From IMG/VR virus record IMGVR_UViG_3300025655_000022, positions 1 through 64,000 of that record: 64,000 nucleotides of DNA. The stretch is one strand, 5' to 3'. The notes below the pieces were generated by a model. It worked only from the letters and a program-made list of their open reading frames with translations, had not been told where the DNA came from and ran no database searches. The translations under genes and the position numbers were made by a program. Below are positions 1 through 7,292 of the stretch, piece after piece; the first letter of the stretch is position 1; every line of letters begins with the position of its first letter. This DNA comes from a virus.

Positions 1-54
1 TTCGCCTGCACGGCAGTCAAGCATTACATGATAACCCCAATATTCAAACGCCAT
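1..54 (-). CDS. SpeD-family (AdoMet decarboxylase-like) protein, N-terminal fragment
   Basis: Only the first 18 codons lie in the window; the gene runs off the left edge. The visible start, MAFEYWGYHVMLDCRAGE, resembles the first beta strand of AdoMet_dc-family proteins (pattern G-x-H-hhh-D-x-x-x-C/G). The ATG lies inside the last codons of the upstream speD-like gene (11-base overlap), so the two are probably translationally coupled. The family call rests on very few residues and on the neighbour. I recall a phage/proteobacterial SpeD-like family starting with a similar WGYH-hMLDC segment, and this could be a member. Catalytic status cannot be seen. Confidence 0.45.
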   Translation of the reverse strand, partial: MAFEYWGYHVMLDCRAGE

Positions 55-337
55 CGTGTGCTCCTTTTGCTCTGATGAAATCAATATATTTTTGTTCAAT
101 ACATGAACTTAATTCCCAGTAGAATTTATTTTCTTCAGGGAACGTGTGAATCGCAAAATGCGACTCGCTCAAAAGCCATAGAGCTGTCCAGCCAAATGGC
201 TCAAAGGCATGTTCAACATAGTTTAGGACGTTGAATCCTGCTTCATTTAACATACTAGAAAATTCGCTTTCGAGCTGAGAATCGGTTTTATTATCAATTG
301 TTTCCCAACCTTGAGCGTTCCACATTTTCGCTTCCAT
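44..337 (-). CDS. speD: S-adenosylmethionine decarboxylase proenzyme, short form
   Basis: 97 residues. SpeD makes decarboxylated AdoMet, the aminopropyl donor for spermidine, with a pyruvoyl group formed by self-cleavage. The core segment WLLSESHFAIHTFPE is diagnostic. The cleavage-site Ser is Ser59 (after Glu58), the processing His is His64 and the catalytic Cys is Cys79. This 5- and 15-residue spacing equals Ser63/His68/Cys83 of the Thermotoga class 1B enzyme. The usual N-terminal G-x-H...D strand is not recognisable; the protein begins with a divergent segment and goes straight into the helix before the core. An SD-like AAAGGA lies about 12 bases before the ATG, and a T4-type late promoter motif lies about 80 bases upstream. 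The next gene (1-54) seems to be a second SpeD relative. Confidence 0.8.
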   Translation of the reverse strand: MEAKMWNAQGWETIDNKTDSQLESEFSSMLNEAGFNVLNYVEHAFEPFGWTALWLLSESHFAIHTFPEENKFYWELSSCIEQKYIDFIRAKGAHDGV

Positions 338-414
338 TGTTTTTACATCCTTTTATTTCAGAATAAAAAAATCCACACCCCGACGCGAATCGAAATGTAG
401 ACAAAAAGTTATTC

Positions 415-422
415 TATTTATA
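415..422 (-). promoter_or_regulatory. T4-type late promoter motif (TATAAATA) for speD
   Basis: The minus strand reads TATAAATA, an exact match to the T4 late promoter -10-like element recognised by gp55-class sigma factors. It lies in the 215-base divergent gap and points at the speD gene. The predicted 5' leader is roughly 70 bases. No sigma70-like -35 box was found at the right distance, as expected for a late promoter. A match of this length in A+T-rich DNA can occur by chance. Confidence 0.45.
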
Positions 423-552
423 TAGAATATTAAAAAGTATTAAAGTATACACATTATTATAAGAAAAAAATTATCAGTTAACGATCCTTTCTGGACAAAT
501 TAAAGTAAATAGCATTGTTAATATTCTTTTAACCTAGGAGGAAACATTAAAA

Positions 553-783
553 ATGAACTATGATTTTGCCACCGTTTTTAACCGTGGTTGGGATACCGTC
601 TTGGCAGAAGCCCAGCACAACAATGAATTCCACGCAGTTAGCCGTGATAAACTTCGTTGCATTATTAATAACAACACCATCGCTCGCTACCCAATTTGGG
701 CAGACTGGGGCGGTATCAAGCGCGATCTAAAGAAAAGTTATGGAGATACAGTAGCAGAAAAACTGCTATATTCAATGATCTAG
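553..783 (+). CDS. Small hypothetical protein (76 aa)
   Basis: I do not recognise this protein. It has a textbook ribosome binding site, AGGAGG at 536-541, 11 bases before the ATG, so translation is well supported. It is soluble-looking, with several Trp residues and a basic C-terminal half, and shows no signal peptide, membrane segment or Cys motif (a single Cys). It stands alone between the divergent speD promoter region and the MoxR promoter at 830. A copy of the AGTTAAC motif also found behind the two sigma70-type promoters lies upstream at 476-482. Confidence 0.7.
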   Translation: MNYDFATVFNRGWDTVLAEAQHNNEFHAVSRDKLRCIINNNTIARYPIWADWGGIKRDLKKSYGDTVAEKLLYSMI

Positions 784-829
784 CGCATCGTTGTTGTAAA
801 AATACGACATCAAAATCAACATGTTCGTG

Positions 830-858
830 TTGACATAGGGCTTCTGTGCCATTATAAT
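830..858 (+). promoter_or_regulatory. Sigma70-type promoter for the MoxR ATPase gene
   Basis: TTGACA at 830-835, a 17-base spacer and TATAAT at 853-858: a perfect consensus promoter. The start codon of the ATPase is at 934, giving a leader of about 70 bases. Nine bases after the -10 comes AGTTAAC (868-874), the same motif at the same distance as in the promoter at 2051. An inverted repeat TCAACA-6-TGTTGA (816-833) overlaps the -35 box and could be an operator. The consensus quality suggests early or middle transcription by host sigma70 polymerase. Confidence 0.8.
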
Positions 859-933
859 ACAAGGGTAAGTTAACGAAAAATCATAACACTTTCCAGGCAC
901 TTACACTTTACACTCAAAGACAAGGAGCACAAT

Positions 934-2016
934 ATGTCCGAAGGACGCACATTATCCGCCAAAGACGCTAAGACGTCTATTATGCACTGCTTCAACAAGA
1001 AGCGTCCGGTATTCTTATGGGGACCTCCGGGTATCGGTAAGTCAGAGCTTGTAGAAGAAATGACCCAGGACCTTAATGGTTACATGATTGACTTGCGTTT
1101 GAGTCAAATGGAACCCACTGATTTACGTGGTATTCCATTCTATAACAAAGATACCGGTACCATGGACTGGGCTCCACCAATTGATTTGCCTACACAAGAA
1201 CTGGCTAGCCAGTATCCGGTTGTTGTGCTTTTCCTCGATGAGTGCAACTCGGGTGCTCCGAGTGTTATGGCAGCGGCTTACCAGCTCGTACTCAATCGTC
1301 GCATCGGCAACTATCGTTTGCCAGACAATGTTGTGATTGTTGCGGCTGGTAATCGCGAAAGTGACAAAGGTGTTACCTATCGTATGCCGATGCCATTGAG
1401 CAACCGTTTTGTACACTTTGAAATGAAGGTAGACTACGATAGCTGGCTGGACTGGGCTGTTGCCAACAAAATTCACAAAGACGTTGTTGGTTACATTTCG
1501 TTTGCCAAACAAGACTTGTATGACTTCGATAGTAAGTCGAGTTCGCGTGCATTTGCTACGCCACGTTCTTGGACGTTTGTAAGCGAACTTCTTGAAGATA
1601 ACCCAGATGAAAAAACTACTACCAATTTGGTTGCTGGTGCAGTGGGCGAAGGCCTTGCGCTCAAATTTATGGCGCACCGCAAGGTTGCAGGCAAATTGCC
1701 TAAGCCAGAAGACATTCTTGCCGGCAAGGTTAAAGAACTGGAAACCAAGGAAGTATCGGCAATGTATTCTCTGGTAACTAGTATGTGTTATGAACTCAAA
1801 GACGCCGTCGACAAGGGTGTTGATGAAAAATCGTTCCATGTCATGGCTGACAACTTCTTTGGATTTATGATGGATAATTTTGAAGTAGAACTGGTTGTAA
1901 TGGGTGCTCGCGTCGCACTTACCACATATGAACTACCATTCAAACCTACTAAACTCAAGAATTTTGACAAGTTCCACGAAAAGTACGGCAAATACATTTT
2001 AAACGCCAATAACTAA
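934..2016 (+). CDS. MoxR-type AAA+ ATPase
   Basis: 360 residues. MoxR ATPases act as chaperone-like remodelling engines, usually paired with a VWA-domain protein, as here with the next gene. Visible features: Walker A GPPGIGKS (30-37), Walker B VVVLFLDE (ending at Asp102-Glu103), sensor 1 Asn140 in VAAGN, and a Ser-Asn-Arg-Phe segment about 20 residues later that probably carries the arginine finger. The C-terminal third is helical and matches an AAA lid. A GGAG-type SD (AAGGAGCA) precedes the start by 5-10 bases. A hairpin at 2025-2042 follows the stop. The substrate is unknown; in cellular systems such pairs insert metal cofactors or remodel complexes. Confidence 0.9.
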   Translation: MSEGRTLSAKDAKTSIMHCFNKKRPVFLWGPPGIGKSELVEEMTQDLNGYMIDLRLSQMEPTDLRGIPFYNKDTGTMDWAPPIDLPTQELASQYPVVVLFLDECNSGAPSVMAAAYQLVLNRRIGNYRLPDNVVIVAAGNRESDKGVTYRMPMPLSNRFVHFEMKVDYDSWLDWAVANKIHKDVVGYISFAKQDLYDFDSKSSSRAFATPRSWTFVSELLEDNPDEKTTTNLVAGAVGEGLALKFMAHRKVAGKLPKPEDILAGKVKELETKEVSAMYSLVTSMCYELKDAVDKGVDEKSFHVMADNFFGFMMDNFEVELVVMGARVALTTYELPFKPTKLKNFDKFHEKYGKYILNANN

Positions 2017-2024
2017 AAAGATAT

Positions 2025-2042
2025 TGGGGCATTTTTGCCCCA
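2025..2042 (+). terminator. Terminator-like hairpin after the MoxR gene
   Basis: A perfect 7-bp stem TGGGGCA/TGCCCCA closes a TTTT loop just after the stop codon at 2016 and before the promoter at 2051. The following bases (TTGTCACA) are not a real T-tract, so it may be a weak terminator, an attenuator or an mRNA 3'-end stabiliser. Confidence 0.5.
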
Positions 2043-2050
2043 TTGTCACA

Positions 2051-2079
2051 TTGACTTTTTAACTAAAGTTAAGTATAAT
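2051..2079 (+). promoter_or_regulatory. Sigma70-type promoter for the VWA protein gene
   Basis: TTGACT at 2051-2056, a 17-base spacer and TATAAT at 2074-2079, with the start codon at 2114. The spacer holds a perfect inverted repeat TTAACT-AA-AGTTAA (2059-2072), which could bind a dimeric regulator between the two boxes. AGTTAAC recurs at 2089-2095, nine bases after the -10, exactly as at the promoter at 830. The VWA gene is therefore transcribed separately from, but perhaps in step with, its ATPase partner. Confidence 0.8.
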
Positions 2080-2113
2080 ATATACATTAGTTAACAAAAA
2101 CGGAGTTCCAAAA

Positions 2114-3364
2114 ATGGCTGCTGGCACGACTCAGAACAAAGAAGACAAGAAGTTTGACAACTTAATTGGACCGACCGATCCTGCTGTCGATCGTGCCAGC
2201 CGCGAAAAACTAATTGGTGCTCGTGTAGGTTTGCTACTTAATTCTCCATTCTTTGGCAATATGGCAACTCGTCTACAGTTAACTAACGCAGACGATTGGT
2301 GTCCTACTGCTGCTACTGACGGACGTAATTTTTATTATAATAGCCGTTTCGTAGAAATGCTCAAAGCCAAAGAACTAGAATTTCTGTTTGGACACGAAGT
2401 GCTGCATTGCTGTTATGACCATTTTGGCCGGCGTGGTGACCGAGATCCGCAGTTATGGAACATTGCAGACGACTATGCAGTAAACTCAGACTTGATTAAA
2501 TCCAAAGTAGGGGTGCGCATTACCACTGTTCCTTGTTTGTACGATCCAAAGTACGAAGGCATGTGTTCTGAAGAAATCTACGACAAGCTCTATGAGAATG
2601 CCGAAAAAATTGATATCAATCAATTACTGGACCAAATGATCGATGAACACCTCGACGGAGACTCCGAAGGTGAAGACGGTAAAGGCAACAGCAAGCCTAA
2701 ACTAAGCAAAGAAGAACGCGACCAGATTCGCGAAGAATTAAAAGAAGCAATGTTAAGTGCTGCTGAACAAGCAGGTGCAGGAAATACTCCTGCAGGTGTA
2801 AAACGTTTAATTAAAACATTTACTGAGCCAAAGATGAACTGGCGCGAACTGTTGCGTCAGCATATTCAGTCAACTATCAAAACCGATTTTAGCTGGATGC
2901 GCCCGGGGCGCAAGACTTGGCACATGGACTCAGTTATGCCTGGCATGACCAATGGCGAAACAACTGATGTTGTAGTTGCCATTGATACTTCTGGATCAAT
3001 TGCGGAATCGATGCTGCGTGACTTTTTAAGTGAAGTTAAAGGTATTATGGAAGAGTTTGAGCAATTCCGCTTGCACTTGTTTACTTTTGATACTGATGTT
3101 TATAATCCTGTGACTTATAGTTCAGAAACACTAGACAACGTAGAAGACTACGATATTCAAGGCTATGGCGGCACTGATTTCACTGCTATTTTTAATTACT
3201 TGAAGAAGGAAGCAATCGAACCACAGCGTCTTGTTGTATTCACCGACGGTTATCCTTGGGGATCTTGGGGAGATCCAGATTATTGCGATACACTTTGGAT
3301 TGTACATGGTACTCGTGATGTAGAAGCACCATTTGGTATTACTGTTTATTATGACGAGCATTGA
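2114..3364 (+). CDS. VWA-domain protein with HExxH metallopeptidase-like domain (MoxR partner)
   Basis: 416 residues, matching the DUF2201-type architecture: an N-terminal zincin-like domain followed by a C-terminal VWA-like domain. The N-terminal part has HEVLH (His94-Glu95...His98) and a downstream N-I-A-D-D (116-120), consistent with a zinc site and third ligand. Residues about 170-235 are a charged, Glu/Lys-rich linker. The VWA domain starts near 284 with the MIDAS motif D291-T-S-G-S295. The partner is almost certainly the ATPase encoded just upstream; such pairs are widespread but their phage function is unknown. SD CGGAG precedes the ATG. The 3' end overlaps the next gene. Confidence 0.85.
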   Translation: MAAGTTQNKEDKKFDNLIGPTDPAVDRASREKLIGARVGLLLNSPFFGNMATRLQLTNADDWCPTAATDGRNFYYNSRFVEMLKAKELEFLFGHEVLHCCYDHFGRRGDRDPQLWNIADDYAVNSDLIKSKVGVRITTVPCLYDPKYEGMCSEEIYDKLYENAEKIDINQLLDQMIDEHLDGDSEGEDGKGNSKPKLSKEERDQIREELKEAMLSAAEQAGAGNTPAGVKRLIKTFTEPKMNWRELLRQHIQSTIKTDFSWMRPGRKTWHMDSVMPGMTNGETTDVVVAIDTSGSIAESMLRDFLSEVKGIMEEFEQFRLHLFTFDTDVYNPVTYSSETLDNVEDYDIQGYGGTDFTAIFNYLKKEAIEPQRLVVFTDGYPWGSWGDPDYCDTLWIVHGTRDVEAPFGITVYYDEH

Positions 3365-3632
3365 TCCCAGAGATTGGTTTGAAACACGTAGAGTAAGCTG
3401 GATGCCAGCACACTTTGCTCGTGTTAGTATTGACAATGTAGACATTTTTATGCATGGCGAAGCCGAAGTGTGGATTCAAGAAAATACTGCCGGGCGGTAT
3501 AGTGTTGTTACCTGTGCCGTGCGTCAAGGAAATAAACTGTTATCTAAAGTATATGCTGGGTTCGAAGACCCTGCTGAGGCAACATACTTTACTTTAGGTT
3601 TTTTAAGCAAACAAAAAAATAACGGCCATTAA
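3351..3632 (+). CDS. Hypothetical protein (93 aa)
   Basis: No family recognised. I place the start at the ATG at 3351 rather than 3333, because that start overlaps the VWA gene by only 14 bases and removes a hydrophobic stretch that exists only in the overlap. The protein is beta-rich in appearance (alternating V/I/F with charged residues), has one cysteine and no membrane segment. The overlap suggests coupled translation with the VWA gene. Confidence 0.55.
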   Translation: MTSIDPRDWFETRRVSWMPAHFARVSIDNVDIFMHGEAEVWIQENTAGRYSVVTCAVRQGNKLLSKVYAGFEDPAEATYFTLGFLSKQKNNGH

Positions 3633-3677
3633 CTACGCCGTTAAATACACACACGCTATTACACAAGGAGATTTATA

Positions 3678-3950
3678 ATGAGCGAAGAAAATACTGTCGA
3701 AGCTGCTGAAGAATCAGTAGATGCTGCAAACAATGTTGGTCTAAACGTTGGTGATTTAGCAGGTCTACGTCAAATTATTGCTGTTGCTGCACAACGCGGC
3801 GCATTCCGTGCTGAAGAAATGGAGGTTATCGGACGTGTATATAATAAGTTGAATGCTTTCTTGACTAGCCTTGCACCACAAGAAGAAGCAGCAGCAGCAG
3901 AAGAAGAAGCAGTAGAAACTACCGAGGAAACAACCTCCTCAGAGGAATAA
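3678..3950 (+). CDS. Conserved small phage protein with acidic tail (90 aa)
   Basis: The middle (about residues 20-65) is a predicted helical unit containing GLNVGDLAGLRQII and RGAFRAEEM; the C-terminal 25 residues are almost only Glu, Ala and Thr. I recognise the layout from marine T4-like phages, where the function is unknown. A strong SD (AAGGAG, 3665-3670) precedes the ATG by 7 bases. It is the first of three small genes (to 4940) that seem to travel together. Confidence 0.7.
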   Translation: MSEENTVEAAEESVDAANNVGLNVGDLAGLRQIIAVAAQRGAFRAEEMEVIGRVYNKLNAFLTSLAPQEEAAAAEEEAVETTEETTSSEE

Positions 3951-3953
3951 CAT

Positions 3954-4598
3954 ATGTTTTTAAAACACATTGGCAAACATAACGACCGTAAAGTAGTTAT
4001 AATTTACCGCAAAGTACCAGATGAAGGTCATATGGCATTAGTATCATATACAGATAATTTGCCAAGTAATTTTCATGATTCCATCATGGAAAATTTAGAA
4101 AGTCCGGCCGGCCAAGCAGCAGAAGAATTAGCAGACATTCTTTTTAGAAATCTGTTACCCGACGGTCGTTCAATCTTGCAAGCAATGCACGCAGAAGGGT
4201 TTATTAAAAAGGTTCAGACCAATCAGGTGATTTTAACACCAACTGCCAAGAGTAGCGCACGGTTAGATGAAATTAATCAGATTCTCGACGACATGGCCAC
4301 TGGTGAAGATGCTGCTAAAAGAATGAAGGATCTGGATGATAATGCAGGCTTGGTAGACCCAACAGCATTGAAATCTACTGATGTCGTAACCGACGATCCA
4401 ATGAGTGATGCTAGTATCGCAAATGATCTCTTAACACAAAGCCAAAAAATGGCAACTGAAGCCGAGGGGTTACTTGCAGAAAGCAAACGTTTAGAAGCAG
4501 AAGCATATGCAATGAATCCTGCTCTTAAACCAAAACGTGCTACTGCTAAAAAGAAGGCTACGGCAAAGAAGCGTGTTGCTACTAAAGCCAAAGCATAA
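3954..4598 (+). CDS. Conserved phage protein with histone-like Lys/Ala-rich tail (214 aa)
   Basis: The N-terminal 120 residues (starting MFLKHIGKHNDRKVVIIYR) match a conserved unknown family of marine T4-like phages, by recall. Residues 121-190 are helical and coiled-coil-like, and the last 25 residues consist of Lys, Ala, Thr and Arg repeats (pattern A-T-A-K-K-K-A-T-A-K-K-R) like the tail of histone H1 or bacterial HU-tail proteins, which suggests binding to DNA or another polyanion. It starts four bases after the stop of the previous gene. Function otherwise unknown. Confidence 0.75.
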   Translation: MFLKHIGKHNDRKVVIIYRKVPDEGHMALVSYTDNLPSNFHDSIMENLESPAGQAAEELADILFRNLLPDGRSILQAMHAEGFIKKVQTNQVILTPTAKSSARLDEINQILDDMATGEDAAKRMKDLDDNAGLVDPTALKSTDVVTDDPMSDASIANDLLTQSQKMATEAEGLLAESKRLEAEAYAMNPALKPKRATAKKKATAKKRVATKAKA

Positions 4599-4628
4599 TA
4601 GTAGTCCTCTTTATAATGAGAACAATAA

Positions 4629-4940
4629 ATGTACCTAAGCGAGGACTTCTACGACAGATGGCAACATATAATCGATAACATTGATAAAACTAATGTTCCG
4701 GTTGAATGTATTGAACGACTTGTAATTAAACTTTATGGTGACATTGGGCCTAAGCAAAAAACTGTCAACGTTAGAATGCTTAGAGAAAGCGGTTTAGACC
4801 CAGAAGAAATTGAAATAATTATTTCTAGAACTCTTACTGATTTTCAAGATGATATTCGTAAAGTAGATTTCTTTTTGGATCTAGAAGCTGTTGCTGATAT
4901 TATTCAACCCGAAACAGAACACTTTCTAAAAAATTTATGA
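4629..4940 (+). CDS. Conserved phage protein (103 aa)
   Basis: An acidic, probably helical protein beginning MYLSEDFYDRWQHIIDNI. I recognise it as a conserved unknown of marine T4-like phages. No catalytic motif, cysteine cluster or membrane segment is visible. The stop overlaps the start of the DHFR gene by 4 bases (ATGA), so expression is coupled to nucleotide metabolism genes. Confidence 0.7.
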   Translation: MYLSEDFYDRWQHIIDNIDKTNVPVECIERLVIKLYGDIGPKQKTVNVRMLRESGLDPEEIEIIISRTLTDFQDDIRKVDFFLDLEAVADIIQPETEHFLKNL

Positions 4941-5401
4941 AGGCAATTTTCGCAGTTGATGACACAGGTGGATTGGGCAAAGATGGTCACATGCCGTGGC
5001 CTAAAATTTCTGTCGACCTAAAACGATTTAAACAACTCACCGAAAATGGTATTGTTGTTATGGGTCGAGGTACTTGGGAATCTACAGATATGCCTACTCC
5101 TTTGCCCAAGCGTCGCAATGTTGTTATCAGTAGCAGAGACGACTTAGATTTGCCCAATGACGTTATTCATATGTACGATACATCAATGTTACATGCAACA
5201 CCAACAGCATGGATTATTGGTGGTGCCGGATTAATCAATAGTGTGTTTGATGATTTAGATTATATCTTTTTAACACGTGTTCCAGGCGATTATGCTTGTG
5301 ATACGCATGTTGACTTAGATAAGATTTATGAAAACTTTAAGATTGTACACGAAGAGAAGTTTGATGATCACACATTTCAGGTATTAAACAGAAAACAATG
5401 A
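4937..5401 (+). CDS. folA: Dihydrofolate reductase
   Basis: 154 residues, typical DHFR length. It reduces dihydrofolate with NADPH, regenerating the cofactor used by thymidylate synthase next door. Visible: N-terminal strand MKAIFAVDDTGGLGKDG, the MPWP loop, catalytic acid Asp27 in SVDLKRF, the NADPH-binding GRGTWES, and IIGGAGL before the C-terminal strands. It overlaps thymidylate synthase by 4 bases (ATGA). This is the functional equivalent of T4 frd. Confidence 0.95.
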   Translation: MKAIFAVDDTGGLGKDGHMPWPKISVDLKRFKQLTENGIVVMGRGTWESTDMPTPLPKRRNVVISSRDDLDLPNDVIHMYDTSMLHATPTAWIIGGAGLINSVFDDLDYIFLTRVPGDYACDTHVDLDKIYENFKIVHEEKFDDHTFQVLNRKQ

Positions 5402-6282
5402 GAGAATATCTAGATGCGCTTGGACACGTATTACGTAATGGACAGGATCGTACCGATCGTACTGGCACTGGGACTCGTAGCATTTTCGGTCTACAAACTC
5501 GTTACAATATTCGTGCCCACTTTCCAGCAGTAACCACCAAACGACTTGCATGGAAGGCAGTTGTATCAGAGTTGTTATGGTTCATCGAAGGGTCGGGTGA
5601 CGAACGCAGGCTGGCAGAGATTCTACACGGCACACGCGATCTAGAAAAGAAAACTATCTGGACAGCTAACGCAGAAGCAGACTATTGGAAACCTAAAGCA
5701 AAATACGACGGCGATTTAGGTCGTGTGTATGGTGTACAATGGCGTGGATGGCGTAAGTTTAATAATTATTCCAATGAATCAGATTTAGAAGTTGGTCACT
5801 ATCAAGAAATAGATCAACTTCAAAACTTAATCAAAGGCATTAAACATGATCCATTTGGTCGCAGACATATTTTAACTGCTTGGAATCCTGGAGAACTAGA
5901 TCAAATGGCACTACCACCATGTCATGTACTAAGCCAATTTTATGTAAGTGATGACGGGGAACTTAGTTGTCAGATGTATCAGCGTTCAGCAGATATGTTT
6001 TTGGGCGTTCCATTTAACATTGCTAGTTATAGTTTGCTCACATACATGATTGCTCAAGTATGCGATTTAACACCAGGCACATTTGTACACACAATTGGTG
6101 ATGCTCACATCTATCTCAATCATCTAGATCAAGTTAAAGAACAATTATCTAGAGAGCAACTGTCACTCCCAACGTTATGGCTTAACCCAGAAATTATAGA
6201 TATCGACAAATTTACAATGGATGACATTCAGCTTCAAAATTACGAATGTCATCCACCTATCAAAGCACCAATGGCGGTATGA
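5398..6282 (+). CDS. thyA: Thymidylate synthase (ThyA type)
   Basis: 294 residues. It methylates dUMP to dTMP using methylene-tetrahydrofolate. Visible: RTGTGTRSIFG phosphate-binding loop near residues 21-31, LLWFIEGSGD, catalytic Cys175 in PPCHVLSQFY, the MYQRSADMFLGVPFNIASY dUMP-binding block (193-211), and the C-terminal AxMAV end needed for closure. Equivalent to T4 td; no intron or insertion is seen, unlike T4 td. Together with DHFR it forms a dTMP cassette for phage DNA synthesis. Confidence 0.96.
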   Translation: MREYLDALGHVLRNGQDRTDRTGTGTRSIFGLQTRYNIRAHFPAVTTKRLAWKAVVSELLWFIEGSGDERRLAEILHGTRDLEKKTIWTANAEADYWKPKAKYDGDLGRVYGVQWRGWRKFNNYSNESDLEVGHYQEIDQLQNLIKGIKHDPFGRRHILTAWNPGELDQMALPPCHVLSQFYVSDDGELSCQMYQRSADMFLGVPFNIASYSLLTYMIAQVCDLTPGTFVHTIGDAHIYLNHLDQVKEQLSREQLSLPTLWLNPEIIDIDKFTMDDIQLQNYECHPPIKAPMAV

Positions 6283-6289
6283 CATAAAA

Positions 6290-7030
6290 ATGAAAAATCC
6301 TTCTCGTCTGATGTTTGTAGGATTAAATAGATTTTCTGATTTATTTAAAGTGCTCGATTATGACGCAAATTTATCTCCTAATTTTGATCATACATATATT
6401 TTTTGTGGGCCAAATGAGTTAACATTTGATCTTCACAAGGTACTAGTAAATTTAGGGTATAACGGAAATAACTTTACTGTATTCAATGATACTGTATTGT
6501 TTAACCACTTCAAACTATATGACTTAAATATTGATTTTTATAAATTTGGAGGTTGGATCACACAACAATTTATAAAATTATTAGCATTGGATTATATTAA
6601 TGAAGACAGAATGTTAATTCAAGATTGTGATACATTTGCTATCAATAATTATACATATTTTGACGATAGTAGTCCTGTACTATTTTACATCCCAAACCGT
6701 AAACAGTCTCCAGAATACTACAAGTATCTTAAGGATTTTACTAACTTAGAACCATTCGATAATCACTGTTACGTAACTGAATTTATGCCGGTTACATCTA
6801 AATTGTGGAGCAGTCTTAAAAATAAAATTGAATCTATTCATGGCAAATATTGGCTATTAGCAATGTACGATCAGTTTTCTCAAGATTTCATTGGAAATCA
6901 AATTTGGTTTAGTGAATATGAGTTGCTAGCAAATTGGATGTTACATCAAGATAATAGTATTAAAACGTTAGAACAATCAATTATAAGGATTAACGACAGT
7001 CGTCATAACTTCAATTGTGTTGGGTTCTAA
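6290..7030 (+). CDS. DUF6492-like putative glycosyltransferase
   Basis: I choose the ATG at 6290 (246 aa), seven bases after the thymidylate synthase stop; the earlier ATG at 6221 would lie inside thyA. The segment GGWITQQFIKLLA followed by LIQDCDTFAI resembles the DUF6492 family, where a helix with Gln-Gln precedes a GT-A-type D-x-D metal site (here Asp-Cys-Asp). A donor or acceptor cannot be told. Its base composition is more A+T-rich than the thyA gene before it, consistent with an accessory insertion. Confidence 0.6.
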   Translation: MKNPSRLMFVGLNRFSDLFKVLDYDANLSPNFDHTYIFCGPNELTFDLHKVLVNLGYNGNNFTVFNDTVLFNHFKLYDLNIDFYKFGGWITQQFIKLLALDYINEDRMLIQDCDTFAINNYTYFDDSSPVLFYIPNRKQSPEYYKYLKDFTNLEPFDNHCYVTEFMPVTSKLWSSLKNKIESIHGKYWLLAMYDQFSQDFIGNQIWFSEYELLANWMLHQDNSIKTLEQSIIRINDSRHNFNCVGF

Positions 7031-7051
7031 AACTAAAAATTAAAGAATTTT

Positions 7052-7291
7052 ATGACCCGCATTAAAATTCTAGAATTTAATGTCGGCGATGTGGATAATC
7101 TTGATCTCGTTGCTAACATGATTGTTGAGAGCAAACTTAAAGGCACAGAGCAAGGACAATGGGCTCTTGACAATTCTAAAGATATACGTTATAGTATTTC
7201 AGATCAAGCTGACGGTTTGAGCTACCTTATTCGCGTAGAAGCAGAAGTAGAAGATTCTGCTGCAACTTATTTTAATTTGCGTTGGGGATAA
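7052..7291 (+). CDS. Hypothetical protein (79 aa)
   Basis: No family recognised. It is acidic, without cysteine, membrane segment or motif. It sits between the DUF6492-like gene and the epimerase and ends one base before the epimerase start, suggesting one transcript. An AAAGAATTTT stretch precedes the ATG; no strong SD is visible. Confidence 0.55.
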   Translation: MTRIKILEFNVGDVDNLDLVANMIVESKLKGTEQGQWALDNSKDIRYSISDQADGLSYLIRVEAEVEDSAATYFNLRWG

Positions 7292-7292
7292 C

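Noticed and set aside
456-461. Minus-strand TATAAT as sigma70 promoter of speD
   Set aside because: No acceptable -35 box at 16-18 bases; the TATAAATA at 415-422 is the better candidate.
1123-1839. 238-codon minus-strand frame opposite the MoxR gene
   Set aside because: It lies wholly within a gene with Walker A/B and sensor motifs; its translation shows no motif and has the composition of an antisense shadow.
3621-3642. AACGGC/GCCGTT inverted repeat as a terminator
   Set aside because: Only 6 bp with a 10-base loop and no T-tract; genes continue directly downstream with a strong SD.
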